Shown here in pieces: positions 39,406 to 48,237 of a stretch of DNA of 64,000 nt. The stretch is from Thermodesulfovibrio yellowstonii DSM 11347 (GTDB taxonomy: Bacteria; Nitrospirota; Thermodesulfovibrionia; Thermodesulfovibrionales; Thermodesulfovibrionaceae). How positions within the stretch are numbered: position 1 is the stretch's first letter; each line of letters starts with the position of its first letter. The notes under the pieces are model-generated. The model was not told where the DNA came from and searched no databases. It saw nothing but the letters and a program-made list of their open reading frames with translations. The position numbers and the translations under genes were made by a program. The DNA is taken from the NCBI RefSeq assembly GCF_000020985.1, contig NC_011296.1, forward strand, positions 1,478,001 through 1,542,000, read 5' to 3'.

Positions 39406-40577
39406 AAATTAACATAGAAAAATGCACAGGTTGTGCAACATGTGTAAATGTATGTCCTTTCGGAGCAATAATAATTAAAGAAGATAAAGCTTTTATTACA
39501 GAAAGCTGTACACTTTGCGGTGCCTGTGTTGAGTCATGTTCTGAAGGAGCAATTATAGATGCAAGAGATAAAGAAGTTGAAAAGCCTAAGGATTTTAAAG
39601 GTGTCTGGATATTTGCTGAACAATCACAGGGCAAGATTGCATCTGTAGCTTATGAACTTCTTGGAATAGGAAGAAAGCTTGCTGATGAACTAAAATCAGA
39701 ACTCTGTGCCGTGCTTTTCGGTAATTCAGATGAAGTCCAGGAACTTATTAAATGGGGAGCAGATAAAGTTTACTATGTTAACTCTCCAGACTATATATGT
39801 CTTGATGATGAACTTTATTCAAAAACACTTGTAAAACTTGTTAATGATTATAAACCAGAAATAATGCTTGCTGGTGCCACTGCTATAGGTCGTTCATTTA
39901 TTCCAAGAGTTGCAGCAAAACTAAGAGTTGGCTTAACAGCAGACTGCACAGGGCTTGAAATTGACAAAGAAACAGGGAACTTGCTCCAGATTCGTCCTGC
40001 CTTTGGCGGAAATATTATGGCAACAATTGTTTCTCCTAATAGTCGTCCTCAAATAGCAACTGTAAGACCACGAGTCATGAAACGCGGTGAGTATAATCCA
40101 GAGCGTAAAGGAGAAATAATAGAAGTAGAGCCTTTGAAACCTTCTGGAAGGATTAAAATTCTTGAAAGAGTTGAAGACACTTCTTTTTGTAAAGTTAATC
40201 TTCAGGATGCAAAAGTCATTGTCTCAGGTGGTAGAGGTATCGGTGGTCCTGAAGGATTTAAAGCACTATGGGAGCTTGCAAATCTACTTGGTGGAACAGT
40301 TGGAGCATCTCGTGCAGCGGTTGATGAAGGATGGATACCCTATGCTCATCAGGTTGGGCAAACAGGAAAAACTGTCTGTCCAAAGCTTTATATTGCCTGC
40401 GGTATTTCAGGTGCTGTTCAACATCTTGTAGGAATGCAATCCTCTGATATAATCGTAGCAATCAATAAGGACCCAAATGCTCCTATATTCAATATTGCTA
40501 CCTACGGAATAGTTGGTGATGTTAAAATTATCCTGCCACTTTTGATCAAAAAGATTCAGGAAGGAGTGTCACTGTGA
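39396..40577 (+). CDS. etfA: electron transfer flavoprotein, alpha subunit, with N-terminal ferredoxin domain
   Basis: 393 residues. The first 55 residues form a two-[4Fe-4S] ferredoxin: C10, C13, C16, C20 and C38, C41, C44, C48. The EtfA part follows from about residue 66 (GVWIFAEQSQGKI) with the FAD domain at the end (SGGRGIGGPEGF, GASRAAVDEGWIPYAHQVGQTGKTV, ACGISGAVQHLVGM). Such fusions are found in anaerobes, where the cluster pair may exchange electrons with ferredoxin, including bifurcating systems. No acyl-CoA dehydrogenase or FixC/FixX gene adjoins, so the partner is unknown. Confidence 0.95.
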   Translation: MLIKINIEKCTGCATCVNVCPFGAIIIKEDKAFITESCTLCGACVESCSEGAIIDARDKEVEKPKDFKGVWIFAEQSQGKIASVAYELLGIGRKLADELKSELCAVLFGNSDEVQELIKWGADKVYYVNSPDYICLDDELYSKTLVKLVNDYKPEIMLAGATAIGRSFIPRVAAKLRVGLTADCTGLEIDKETGNLLQIRPAFGGNIMATIVSPNSRPQIATVRPRVMKRGEYNPERKGEIIEVEPLKPSGRIKILERVEDTSFCKVNLQDAKVIVSGGRGIGGPEGFKALWELANLLGGTVGASRAAVDEGWIPYAHQVGQTGKTVCPKLYIACGISGAVQHLVGMQSSDIIVAINKDPNAPIFNIATYGIVGDVKIILPLLIKKIQEGVSL

Positions 40578-41491
40578 TAGCTTTTGTTTTTCCTGGACAG
40601 GGTTCACAGTATGTTGGAATGGGGAAGGAACTTATTTCAATAGCAAAAGACTTATTTGATAAAGCAAGTGAGTTTGCTGGATTTGATATTTACAAACTCT
40701 GCAATGAAGGACCGGCTGAAGAGTTACAAAAGACAGAAAATACTCAACCAGCAATTCTTACGGTTTCATATACTTTGTTAAGAGAAACATTAAGATTTGG
40801 TATCAATCCACAGTATGTAGCAGGGCATTCTCTTGGAGAATATACAGCAGCAGTTGCAGCAAATGTTTTAGATTTTGGTGACGCAGTAAAAATTGTAAGG
40901 CAGAGAGGCTTACTGATGGCACAAGCTCAACCTGAAGGCAAAGGAGCAATGGCGGCTGTTTTAGGACTTGACAATAATATTGTTAAAGAAATTTGTAAAA
41001 ATGTTACCGCAGGATATGTTGATGTAGCAAATTTTAACTGTCCAGGACAGGTTGTTATCTCAGGTGAATCAGAAGCGGTTAAAAAGGCTTCTGAGGTAGC
41101 TAAACAAAAGGGTGCAAAGAGAGTAATCATGTTGGGAGTAAGCGTGCCAAGTCATTGTTTACTTATGAAGGAAGCTTCTGAGAAATTGAAAGAGTTTATT
41201 TCCCAATTTAAATTCAATGATGCAAAAATTCCAGTTGTCACCAATGTTGATGCAAAAGAAAAATCCGGTGCTTCAGAAATTGTTGATGCTCTTATAAAAC
41301 AACTTTATAGCCCTGTTTACTGGCAGGACTCTGTAAAATATATGATTTCAAAGGGAGTTAATACCTTTATAGAGATTGGACCAGGAAAAGTTTTGGCAGG
41401 ACTTATAAGAAGAATTGATGAGACTGTTAAAGTTTTCAACGTAGAAAATATGAATGATTTGGAAAAAATCTTGAACAATGTTGAATTATAA
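40574..41491 (+). CDS. fabD: malonyl-CoA:ACP transacylase
   Basis: 305 residues. It loads malonyl groups on acyl carrier protein for fatty-acid synthesis. The oxyanion motif FPGQGSQYVGMGKEL is at the N-terminus, the nucleophilic Ser is in the GHSLGEYTAAVAAN motif (about 93), and the catalytic His is in VPSHCLLM (about 196). The start is GTG at 40574, inside the last codon of etfA, after AGGAG. Confidence 0.96.
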   Translation: MIAFVFPGQGSQYVGMGKELISIAKDLFDKASEFAGFDIYKLCNEGPAEELQKTENTQPAILTVSYTLLRETLRFGINPQYVAGHSLGEYTAAVAANVLDFGDAVKIVRQRGLLMAQAQPEGKGAMAAVLGLDNNIVKEICKNVTAGYVDVANFNCPGQVVISGESEAVKKASEVAKQKGAKRVIMLGVSVPSHCLLMKEASEKLKEFISQFKFNDAKIPVVTNVDAKEKSGASEIVDALIKQLYSPVYWQDSVKYMISKGVNTFIEIGPGKVLAGLIRRIDETVKVFNVENMNDLEKILNNVEL

Positions 41492-41509
41492 TAATGCGGG
41501 AGGACTAAA

Positions 41510-42448
41510 ATGAGAAAAAAATTAGGGATTGTAGGAGCTGGCAATGTTGGTGCAACTCTTGCACTTTTTGCTGTAAATAGCGGATTAGCAGATGTTGTTC
41601 TTTATGACATTGTTGAAGGAATGCCTCAGGGTAAAGCTCTTGATATCCTGCAAAATACTGCTGTAATTGGAATCAAGGCAAATATTTCAGGGACGAACAA
41701 TCTTGATGACCTTGCAGGCTCTGATATTGTTGTAATTACTGCAGGGCTTGCAAGAAAACCCGGGATGAGAAGAAAAGACCTTCTCATGGCAAATGCTGAA
41801 ATTGTTGGGAATATTGTAAATAAACTTGCTCCAATCTGTCCTGATACAAATTACATAGTTGTTACTAATCCGATGGATGTAATGGCTTACGTAACAATGG
41901 TAATATCAGGCACAAAAAGACAAAAAGTTCTTGGAATGGGAGGAATTCTTGATTCATCAAGATTCAAAACATTTATCTCAATGGAATTGGGAGTATCTCC
42001 TAAGGATATAGAAACAACTGTTCTTGGAGGACATGGACTTTACATGGTTCCACTTGTAAGATTTACCACTGTAAAAGGAATTCCTCTCTCAAAATGGCTT
42101 CCACAGGACAAGATTGAATCACTTGTTCAGAGAACCCGTGAAGGAGGTGCTGAAATTGTTTCTCTTCTTAAAACAGGCTCAGCCTATTATGCTCCTGCTC
42201 AGTCCACATTTGAGATGGTCAAGGCTATATTACTTGATGAAAAAAGAATTTTGCCATGCTCAGTCTATCTTGATGGAGAATATGGTGCAAAAGATGTATT
42301 TAACGGAGTTCCTGTTGTGCTTGGCAAACAGGGACTTGAAAAAATAGTTGAGTTAGAGCTTACAGAAGAAGAAAAACAAGCCTTTGAAAACTCTACTGAA
42401 GAAGTGAAAAATATGATAAAAATTCTTAAAGAGGAGGGCAGAATATAA
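41510..42448 (+). CDS. mdh: malate dehydrogenase
   Basis: 312 residues, of the LDH-like MDH class. NAD-binding [13 protein letters not shown] (about 9-21), the substrate loop [10 protein letters not shown] with Arg (malate specific rather than Gln of LDH), [11 protein letters not shown], and the catalytic His in LGGHG. It oxidises malate to oxaloacetate in carbon metabolism. GGGAGG lies upstream; the end overlaps ndk by one base (TAATG). Confidence 0.95.
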   Translation: MRKKLGIVGAGNVGATLALFAVNSGLADVVLYDIVEGMPQGKALDILQNTAVIGIKANISGTNNLDDLAGSDIVVITAGLARKPGMRRKDLLMANAEIVGNIVNKLAPICPDTNYIVVTNPMDVMAYVTMVISGTKRQKVLGMGGILDSSRFKTFISMELGVSPKDIETTVLGGHGLYMVPLVRFTTVKGIPLSKWLPQDKIESLVQRTREGGAEIVSLLKTGSAYYAPAQSTFEMVKAILLDEKRILPCSVYLDGEYGAKDVFNGVPVVLGKQGLEKIVELELTEEEKQAFENSTEEVKNMIKILKEEGRI

Positions 42449-42861
42449 TGGAAAAAACTCTTGTTATTATCAAACCAGATGCTGTCAAGAAAAATCTTAT
42501 TGGAGAAATAATCTCAAGATTTGAAAAAAACGGATTAAGGGTTGCAGCAGTTAAAAAGATAAAAATGACAAAAGAAGAGGCAAAAGGCTTTTATATTGTT
42601 CATAAAGATAGACCATTTTACGAATCCTTAACTGATTTTATGTCTGAAGGACCGATTGTTGTAATGGTCTTGGAAGGCGAAAATGCCATAACAAAAGTAA
42701 GAAAAATTATGGGAGCAACGAATCCTGCTCAGGCAGAAGAAGGGACAATTAGGAAAGATTTTGCAGAAAACATTGAAAGAAATGCTGTGCATGGTTCTGA
42801 CTCCCAACAGTCAGCAGCCTATGAGATTCCCTATTTCTTTTCTGCCTTAGAAATTCTTTAA
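42448..42861 (+). CDS. ndk: nucleoside diphosphate kinase
   Basis: 137 residues. It equilibrates NTP pools. [20 protein letters not shown] begins the protein and the phospho-His is in NAVHGSDS (about residue 115). It is coupled to mdh. The 3' end overlaps the Nudix gene on the other strand by 15 bases. Confidence 0.97.
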   Translation: MEKTLVIIKPDAVKKNLIGEIISRFEKNGLRVAAVKKIKMTKEEAKGFYIVHKDRPFYESLTDFMSEGPIVVMVLEGENAITKVRKIMGATNPAQAEEGTIRKDFAENIERNAVHGSDSQQSAAYEIPYFFSALEIL

Positions 42862-43434
42862 AAAATTCGGGTCTCCTGAGAATAAGGGAGACCCTGTCAA
42901 TTCCTTCAACGAATTGCTAAACCAGAAAGGCATGAATCCATAAATTGAAAGATACCTCAAAAATTCATATTTGAAGTTATCACTAAAAAAATCAAAATTC
43001 AACAATTGCTGCATTTTCTCAATGCTCCAGAAGGCAATCTCCTCAATCTCATTTTTATTGAAACTAAAAGGTCCTTCATGAACTGTGCAGTAAGTATAAA
43101 CCAATTCACTTTCGTAATTGTTTGAATGAATATATGTATAAAGAAAATGAAGATTTTCTGAAACAATACCCAATTCTTCAAGCATTTCTCGTTTTGCTGC
43201 AGTGAGAATATCCTCTCCAGGCATTATATGCCCACCAACAGATGTATCCCATTTGCCTGGTGCAACATCTTTATGAGATGCCCTTTTTTGAAGAAGTAAC
43301 TCGCCTTTTGAATTAAATACAAGCACATGAACTACTTTATGAAGCATTGATGGATTACCATGAATAATACTTCTTGGAGCTATAGATATAATTCTGCCGT
43401 CTCTATCAACAACTTCAAGAAATTCTTCCATCAT
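42847..43434 (-). CDS. Nudix hydrolase (IDI-like / YfcD type)
   Basis: 195 residues from ATG 43434 (another ATG at 43431); upstream codons from 43455 contain the AAGGAG site itself, so they are leader. The Nudix box is [24 protein letters not shown] (about 57-80). Flanking [21 protein letters not shown] resembles isopentenyl-diphosphate isomerase-like Nudix proteins, but the substrate is unclear. The last 12 or so codons run through a hairpin plus T-run that looks like a terminator, a peculiar ending that may not be original. Confidence 0.88.
   Translation of the reverse strand: MMEEFLEVVDRDGRIISIAPRSIIHGNPSMLHKVVHVLVFNSKGELLLQKRASHKDVAPGKWDTSVGGHIMPGEDILTAAKREMLEELGIVSENLHFLYTYIHSNNYESELVYTYCTVHEGPFSFNKNEIEEIAFWSIEKMQQLLNFDFFSDNFKYEFLRYLSIYGFMPFWFSNSLKELTGSPLFSGDPNFLKNF
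42860..42894 (-). terminator. terminator-like hairpin overlapping the Nudix 3' end
   Basis: On the minus strand GGGTCTCC and GGAGACCC (8-bp perfect stem, 10-base loop) are followed by GAATTTTTT. Transcription of the Nudix gene would end about 11 bases before its own stop codon. In the plus direction, after ndk, the hairpin lacks a T-run. Confidence 0.55.
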
Positions 43435-43560
43435 GCTCCTTTTAAGGCATATCAATATTACAACATGCGAATATTTTACATATTGTTTGCATATTTTTCA
43501 ATGTTTATTTTAAAAAATTTGAAATCGGGTGGCTGTTGAATCCACCCAATTTCTCCAACG

Positions 43561-45384
43561 TTATTCTGATAGATATTTTGTAGGCGCATCTTTCATAAAT
43601 GTCTCTTCTGTCTCCTTAATTAATGGAGTTCTACCACTCAGGATACCTATCCATACTCTTACAGAATCTGCAACAATCAATACAACCATTACAATCATCA
43701 CTGCAGAGATTACAGCAAGCAGATAGTTATTCTTCGGAAGATAATTATTTACAATATTTTGATAACCAGCAACAATCGTAGTCACAAGGAGAAATACCAT
43801 AGGTACCATTGTTACCCAAATATATTTTGCTTTGCCCATCCTCAAAAGAAATGTTGTTGCTATTGCTAAAGCCATGCCTCCAAGAAGCTGGTTATTTACA
43901 CCAAAAAGAGGCCAAATTGTGGATATTGTTCCTGTATAAAGGAGATATCCCCAACAAAATGTGAATATTCCACTTGTTGCAATTACTCCGGGCCACCATT
44001 TATAATCTCTAAGTTTTGGATAAAAAGCTCCACCTATTTCCTGCATAAGATATCTCCCAACTCTTGTGCCAGCATCAATAAGAGTAAGAATAAATAAAGC
44101 TTCAAACATGATTGCGAAATGATACCAGTAACTCATTAAATGCCTTAATCCACCAATTCTTGAGAAAATATCAGCCATACCAACTGCCAGAGAAACTGCA
44201 CCACCGGGACGACCTGCAAGTTCTTCACCTACAAGTGCAGAAAGATATGGAAGGTCTTGAACCTGCATACCAAGTTTCTGAAACACAGCAGGCGGACTAT
44301 TAATAGCAAAATAGTCTGCTGTAGGCAACACTGTTGCTGCTATTAATGCCATAAGTGCTACAAAACTTTCTGTAAGCATAGCACCATAGCCAATTGTTCT
44401 TATATCTTTTTCGTTTGATACCATCTTTGGTGTTGTTCCTGATGACACAAGAGAGTGAAAACCTGATATAGCACCACATGCAATTGTAATAAACATAAAT
44501 GGCCAAACCTTACCTGGTATCACAGGACCTCCACCAGAAATAAACTGCGTTGCAGCAGGCATCTGAAGCACAGGATTAACAAGAATTACACCAATAGCAA
44601 GTAAAAACATCGTTCCGAATTTCATATATGAACTAAGATAGTCTCTTGGGACAAGAAGTAACCATACAGGTAAAACAGCTGCAAAAAAGCCATAAACAGG
44701 AATTAATACTGAAAGCTCTTTTTTACTGAATGTAAAATAAGGTGCAAGGGCTGATTCTTTAATGACAGGACCAAGAACAACGGCAAGAATAATAAGTGCT
44801 ACACCAATAATACTACCTTCAACAATTTTACCAGGTCTTAACCATTTAAGATAAGCTCCTATGAAAATCGCTATTGGTATCGTTACACCAACCGTAAAAG
44901 CTCCCCATGGACTGTTAAAAAGTGCATTTACAACAGCAATAGAAGCGCCAGCAAGAACAATAATCAACAAAAACAAAGTTGCTACAAGAACAAGCCAGTA
45001 AGACACAGGTCCTATCTGAGCCTTGGCAACTTCAGCAAGAGATTTACCATTATGTCTTACAGATGCAAATAGAACAACCATATCATGTACAGCACCAGCA
45101 AGAACTCCTCCAATCAAAATCCATAGAAAACCAGGGAGATAACCAAACTGAGCTGCAAGGACAGGTCCTATTAACGGTCCTGCACCGGCTATTGCTGCAA
45201 AATGATGCCCAAAAATAAGCCATTTATTAGTTGGAACATAGTCTCGTCCATCATTAAGTCTCACTGCAGGAGTTGGACGATTAGGATCAAGGGCAAGAAC
45301 TTTTGCAGCAATAAAGGCGCTGTAAAACCTGTAGGCAAGCACAAAAACGCACGCTGCTATGATTACCAGCACCAATGCATGCAT
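43561..45384 (-). CDS. cstA: CstA-family transporter (carbon starvation / pyruvate or peptide)
   Basis: 607 residues with many TMs. Family marks: DGRDYVPTNKWLIFGHHFAAIAGAGPLIGPVLAAQFGYLPG (about 45-85), GGVLAGAVHDMVVLFASVRHNGKSLAEVA, GFHSLVSSGTTPKM, and NNQLLGGMALAIATTFL. In E. coli CstA and BtsT import pyruvate or peptides. A LytTR regulator and LytS-type kinase lie directly upstream, as with BtsSR-BtsT, so pyruvate or another small carboxylate is the likely substrate (inference). AGGAGG precedes the ATG. A MITE-like element fills most of the upstream spacer. Confidence 0.95.
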   Translation of the reverse strand: MHALVLVIIAACVFVLAYRFYSAFIAAKVLALDPNRPTPAVRLNDGRDYVPTNKWLIFGHHFAAIAGAGPLIGPVLAAQFGYLPGFLWILIGGVLAGAVHDMVVLFASVRHNGKSLAEVAKAQIGPVSYWLVLVATLFLLIIVLAGASIAVVNALFNSPWGAFTVGVTIPIAIFIGAYLKWLRPGKIVEGSIIGVALIILAVVLGPVIKESALAPYFTFSKKELSVLIPVYGFFAAVLPVWLLLVPRDYLSSYMKFGTMFLLAIGVILVNPVLQMPAATQFISGGGPVIPGKVWPFMFITIACGAISGFHSLVSSGTTPKMVSNEKDIRTIGYGAMLTESFVALMALIAATVLPTADYFAINSPPAVFQKLGMQVQDLPYLSALVGEELAGRPGGAVSLAVGMADIFSRIGGLRHLMSYWYHFAIMFEALFILTLIDAGTRVGRYLMQEIGGAFYPKLRDYKWWPGVIATSGIFTFCWGYLLYTGTISTIWPLFGVNNQLLGGMALAIATTFLLRMGKAKYIWVTMVPMVFLLVTTIVAGYQNIVNNYLPKNNYLLAVISAVMIVMVVLIVADSVRVWIGILSGRTPLIKETEETFMKDAPTKYLSE

Positions 45385-45410
45385 AAAAATACACCTCCTT
45401 TTTTATTTTT

Positions 45411-45634
45411 GAGACTGTTCAAAAACTTGTAACCTATTGAAATTCAATAAATTACAAGCCCTAAAATTTTTCAATTACCTCCATCTGTCATTCCGAGGAG
45501 CGTTAGCGACGAGGAATCTCCTCTTTCCGATTTAAGGAGGAGACCCTTCGCTTACGCTCAGGGTGACCCTAAGGGTCAGATTCCTCGCACCCATTGAGGG
45601 TGCTCGGAATGACCTTCAGTAATTGAACAGCCTC
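45411..45634 (-). mobile_element. MITE-like repeat element, copy 2 (224 bp)
   Basis: The ends are GAGACTGTTCAA (45411-45422) and TTGAACAGCCTC (45623-45634), inverted repeats differing at one position. TATTTTT stands on both sides (45404-45410 and 45635-45641), a possible 7-bp target duplication, though AT-rich. The core (about 45482-45616) is the inverse complement of the 18.96-19.10-kb core with one extra base, while the arm near 45425-45480 has diverged and holds its own CTTGTAA/TTACAAG inverted repeat. It lies between cstA and its regulator genes. Confidence 0.8.
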
Positions 45635-45740
45635 TATTTTTATGAAATAATTCTATAGGCAAATGAAGCTATCAACAATAAAAAATTGATGAATAGAAAT
45701 AATTTCGGGATGAACTGAATATATTTAGGTTGAATAGAAA

Positions 45741-46514
45741 TTAACTGCTAAATTTTATTCCAAGAACTTCTTTGAGTTCTTTAATAATTGATTTGCTTAC
45801 AGGGAGTTGGATTTTTTTGCCTTCAATCACAAGCCAGTATGTCCCTTTAAACCATGGTAATACTGCCTCAATTCTTTTTAAATTTACAATATAGCTTTTA
45901 TGCACTCTCATAAATCCCTCTTCTTTGAGCCTCATTTCAAGCTCTGAAAGAGTTCCATCAAAATAATACTCATCTTTTAATGTAAAAATTTTTACTCCTC
46001 CTTCGTATGCCTCACAGTAAAGAATGTCCACATAAGGAATGAAACTGATAACACCTGCCTTTTGTTGAACAGGAAGTTTTTTAAAAACTTTTTTCTTTCC
46101 AAGAAACTGAGAAAGCTTATTTACAGCGTTATTCCATTCAGTCTGATTATTTTTAAGATTTTCTATTCTCATAATTGTTTTAGCAATTCTTTTTTCTTCA
46201 AAGGGTTTGAGAATATAATCAATTGCTCCAAGTTCAAAAGCTTCTATGGCATAATCATCATAAGCTGTTGCAAATACAATCAAAGGAGGTTCATTAAAAG
46301 TTGAAAGCATGTTTGCAATTTCAAGTCCTGACATATCAGGCATTTCAATATCAAGAAAAACTACATCTGATTTAACCTTTGAATATAAAAATATACAATC
46401 TTTTGCGCTACCAGCCTCTCCAATTATCTGGCATGTAGGAAAATGGGAAAGAATATATATTAATTCTTCCCTTGCATATGGTTCGTCATCAACTACTATG
46501 GCTGAAAACAACAT
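45741..46514 (-). CDS. LytTR-family response regulator
   Basis: 257 residues. Receiver domain with D9/D10 pocket and phospho-acceptor D55 (VVFLDIEMPDMSG), conserved Thr/Lys (ATAYDDYAIEAFE, YILKPF). A LytTR DNA-binding domain follows (about 155-255; ILYCEAYEGGVKIFTLKDEYYFDGTLSELEMRL, FMRVHKSYIVNLKRIEAV). It is partner to the LytS-type kinase gene that overlaps it by 26 bases and probably activates cstA just downstream. Resembles BtsR/YpdB systems. Confidence 0.94.
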   Translation of the reverse strand: MLFSAIVVDDEPYAREELIYILSHFPTCQIIGEAGSAKDCIFLYSKVKSDVVFLDIEMPDMSGLEIANMLSTFNEPPLIVFATAYDDYAIEAFELGAIDYILKPFEEKRIAKTIMRIENLKNNQTEWNNAVNKLSQFLGKKKVFKKLPVQQKAGVISFIPYVDILYCEAYEGGVKIFTLKDEYYFDGTLSELEMRLKEEGFMRVHKSYIVNLKRIEAVLPWFKGTYWLVIEGKKIQLPVSKSIIKELKEVLGIKFSS

Positions 46515-48195
46515 CTTTTAGAATAGATTTTTTAGGGATTTTAAATGTCACCTTTGTGCCTAAATTGGGATAACTTTCTATATGAAGCATGCTTTCTTCT
46601 CCATAAAACTTTTTAAGTCTCTCATTTACAAGATATAATCCTAATCCAGAATCTTTTTTATCTGGCATTCTATTTGGATGAGTATTTATTCCTATACCAT
46701 TGTCTTCAACTGAAATTACTGTGCTATCCTCATCATCCAGAATATTAATTAAAATCTCACCACCTTCAAGTTTGGGTTTTAATCCATGCTTTATAGCATT
46801 TTCCACAAGGGGTTGAATTGTAAATGGTGGTAAGGTTACATTAAGATCTACTGTGGGTTCTATATAATAATTAACTGTCAATTTATCCCTGTAACGAGCC
46901 TGTTCTATTGCAAGATATGATTCTACGTATGAAAGTTCCTCTCTCAACGGAATTTCTTTTTCTTTTTTTAAACTATATCTTAAAAATGTCGCCAAATTAA
47001 GAAGTAAATCCTTAGCTTTCAGAGAGTCAATTCTTATAAGAGATATAATTGTATTCAAAGCATTAAATATAAAATGTGGATGAATTTGTGCCTGAAGTGA
47101 TTTCAACTCTGCCTCTGTCTTAAGTCTTGCAAGGGTTTCAAGTTCAACTATTTCAAGCTGAGTTGAAAATATATGAGCAAGTCCTCTCGCTACCTCAAGA
47201 TTAACAGTGGTGATACTGTTTTCTCTGTCATGATAAAGTTTTAATGTGCCTATAACTTCGTCCCTTCTTTTCAGAGGAACAATAACAGCGGAGCTTAATT
47301 TACATTTGGAATTTCTACAGCCAATTTCTTCTTTTTTATTTGCAATCTGTATTTCCCCTAAACTAATCGCATTCAATGTTGCTTTAGTAAGTAAAGGAGT
47401 TCCGGCATGATGATGGTCACTACCTATTCCAACATGGGCAAGTATTTTTTTCTTGTCAGTTATTGCCACAGCTACTACACCAAGACTGTCCATTATAATT
47501 GTTGCAATCTTGTTTGCAGAGTATTCATTCAATCCTTGTCTTAAATGTGGTAAGATAAGATTGGTAATATTCAAAGTAGCTCTTGCCTGATTTGCTGCCA
47601 CTCTTTCCTGATGTTCAACAGCGGATTTTATGATTAGCATAAATATTCCCACTCCTATAGAGTTGACTGTAATCATAGGTAAAGCTATAATTTTTACAAG
47701 CTCTAAAGCTTCTGAAAAAGGTTTTGAAAAAGTAAGAATAATAAGCATTTGAACAATTTCACCCACAAAACCTGCTAACCATGCAACATGCCATGGAATC
47801 AAACCTTTTTTCCAGTATCTGTAAACAACTCCTCCTAAAAAACCTTCAACAACCGCTGCTAAACCACAGGAAAAAGCTGTAAATCCTCCTATAAAATATC
47901 TGTGAATACCTGCTATCAATCCAGCTCCAGCACCTACAACAGGACCACCAAGCAGCCCTCCTACCATAACACCAACAACTCTTGAATTAGCAAGTGCTCC
48001 ATGAATCTCCACTGCTCCAAAAGTTCCAAGAATGCCAAGACCGCCACAAACAAATGTAAGAATGAATTTATCTTTAATGGTAGGTTTTCTTGATAAAACT
48101 CTTCCAAATACAGGCATTCTTGAAACAATAAAAGCCACTGTAGCTATAATGCCAAGCCTTTGTGACAAAATTAACGTTAACTCAAGAATATCCAT
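46489..48195 (-). CDS. LytS-type sensor histidine kinase (5TM-GAF-HisK)
   Basis: 568 residues. Five or six TMs form a 5TM-5TMR_LYT sensor (about 8-195), a GAF domain with CRNSKCK cysteines (about 220-345, C293 and C298), then a His_kinase domain with the phospho-acceptor His in QIHPHFIFNALN (H374) and an HATPase (NAIKHGL about 467, DNGIG). Kinases of this group sense extracellular pyruvate or envelope state (BtsS, YpdA). The start follows a TATACT by 7 bases and has no ribosome binding site. Its stop lies inside the response regulator gene. Confidence 0.94.
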   Translation of the reverse strand: MDILELTLILSQRLGIIATVAFIVSRMPVFGRVLSRKPTIKDKFILTFVCGGLGILGTFGAVEIHGALANSRVVGVMVGGLLGGPVVGAGAGLIAGIHRYFIGGFTAFSCGLAAVVEGFLGGVVYRYWKKGLIPWHVAWLAGFVGEIVQMLIILTFSKPFSEALELVKIIALPMITVNSIGVGIFMLIIKSAVEHQERVAANQARATLNITNLILPHLRQGLNEYSANKIATIIMDSLGVVAVAITDKKKILAHVGIGSDHHHAGTPLLTKATLNAISLGEIQIANKKEEIGCRNSKCKLSSAVIVPLKRRDEVIGTLKLYHDRENSITTVNLEVARGLAHIFSTQLEIVELETLARLKTEAELKSLQAQIHPHFIFNALNTIISLIRIDSLKAKDLLLNLATFLRYSLKKEKEIPLREELSYVESYLAIEQARYRDKLTVNYYIEPTVDLNVTLPPFTIQPLVENAIKHGLKPKLEGGEILINILDDEDSTVISVEDNGIGINTHPNRMPDKKDSGLGLYLVNERLKKFYGEESMLHIESYPNLGTKVTFKIPKKSILKDVVFSHSS

Positions 48196-48202
48196 TTTTT
48201 TA

Positions 48203-48208
48203 AGTATA
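48203..48208 (-). promoter_or_regulatory. -10 box of the lytS-type gene, leaderless arrangement
   Basis: Minus-strand TATACT ends 7 bases before the ATG at 48195. No good -35 is found, and no Shine-Dalgarno site is present. Confidence 0.4.
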
Positions 48209-48237
48209 AAATAAATCTGAAATTGACAGCCACTGTT

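Noticed and set aside
43529-45432. Plus-strand short frames over cstA
   Set aside because: All lie inside the well-supported transporter gene and have no domains or ribosome sites.
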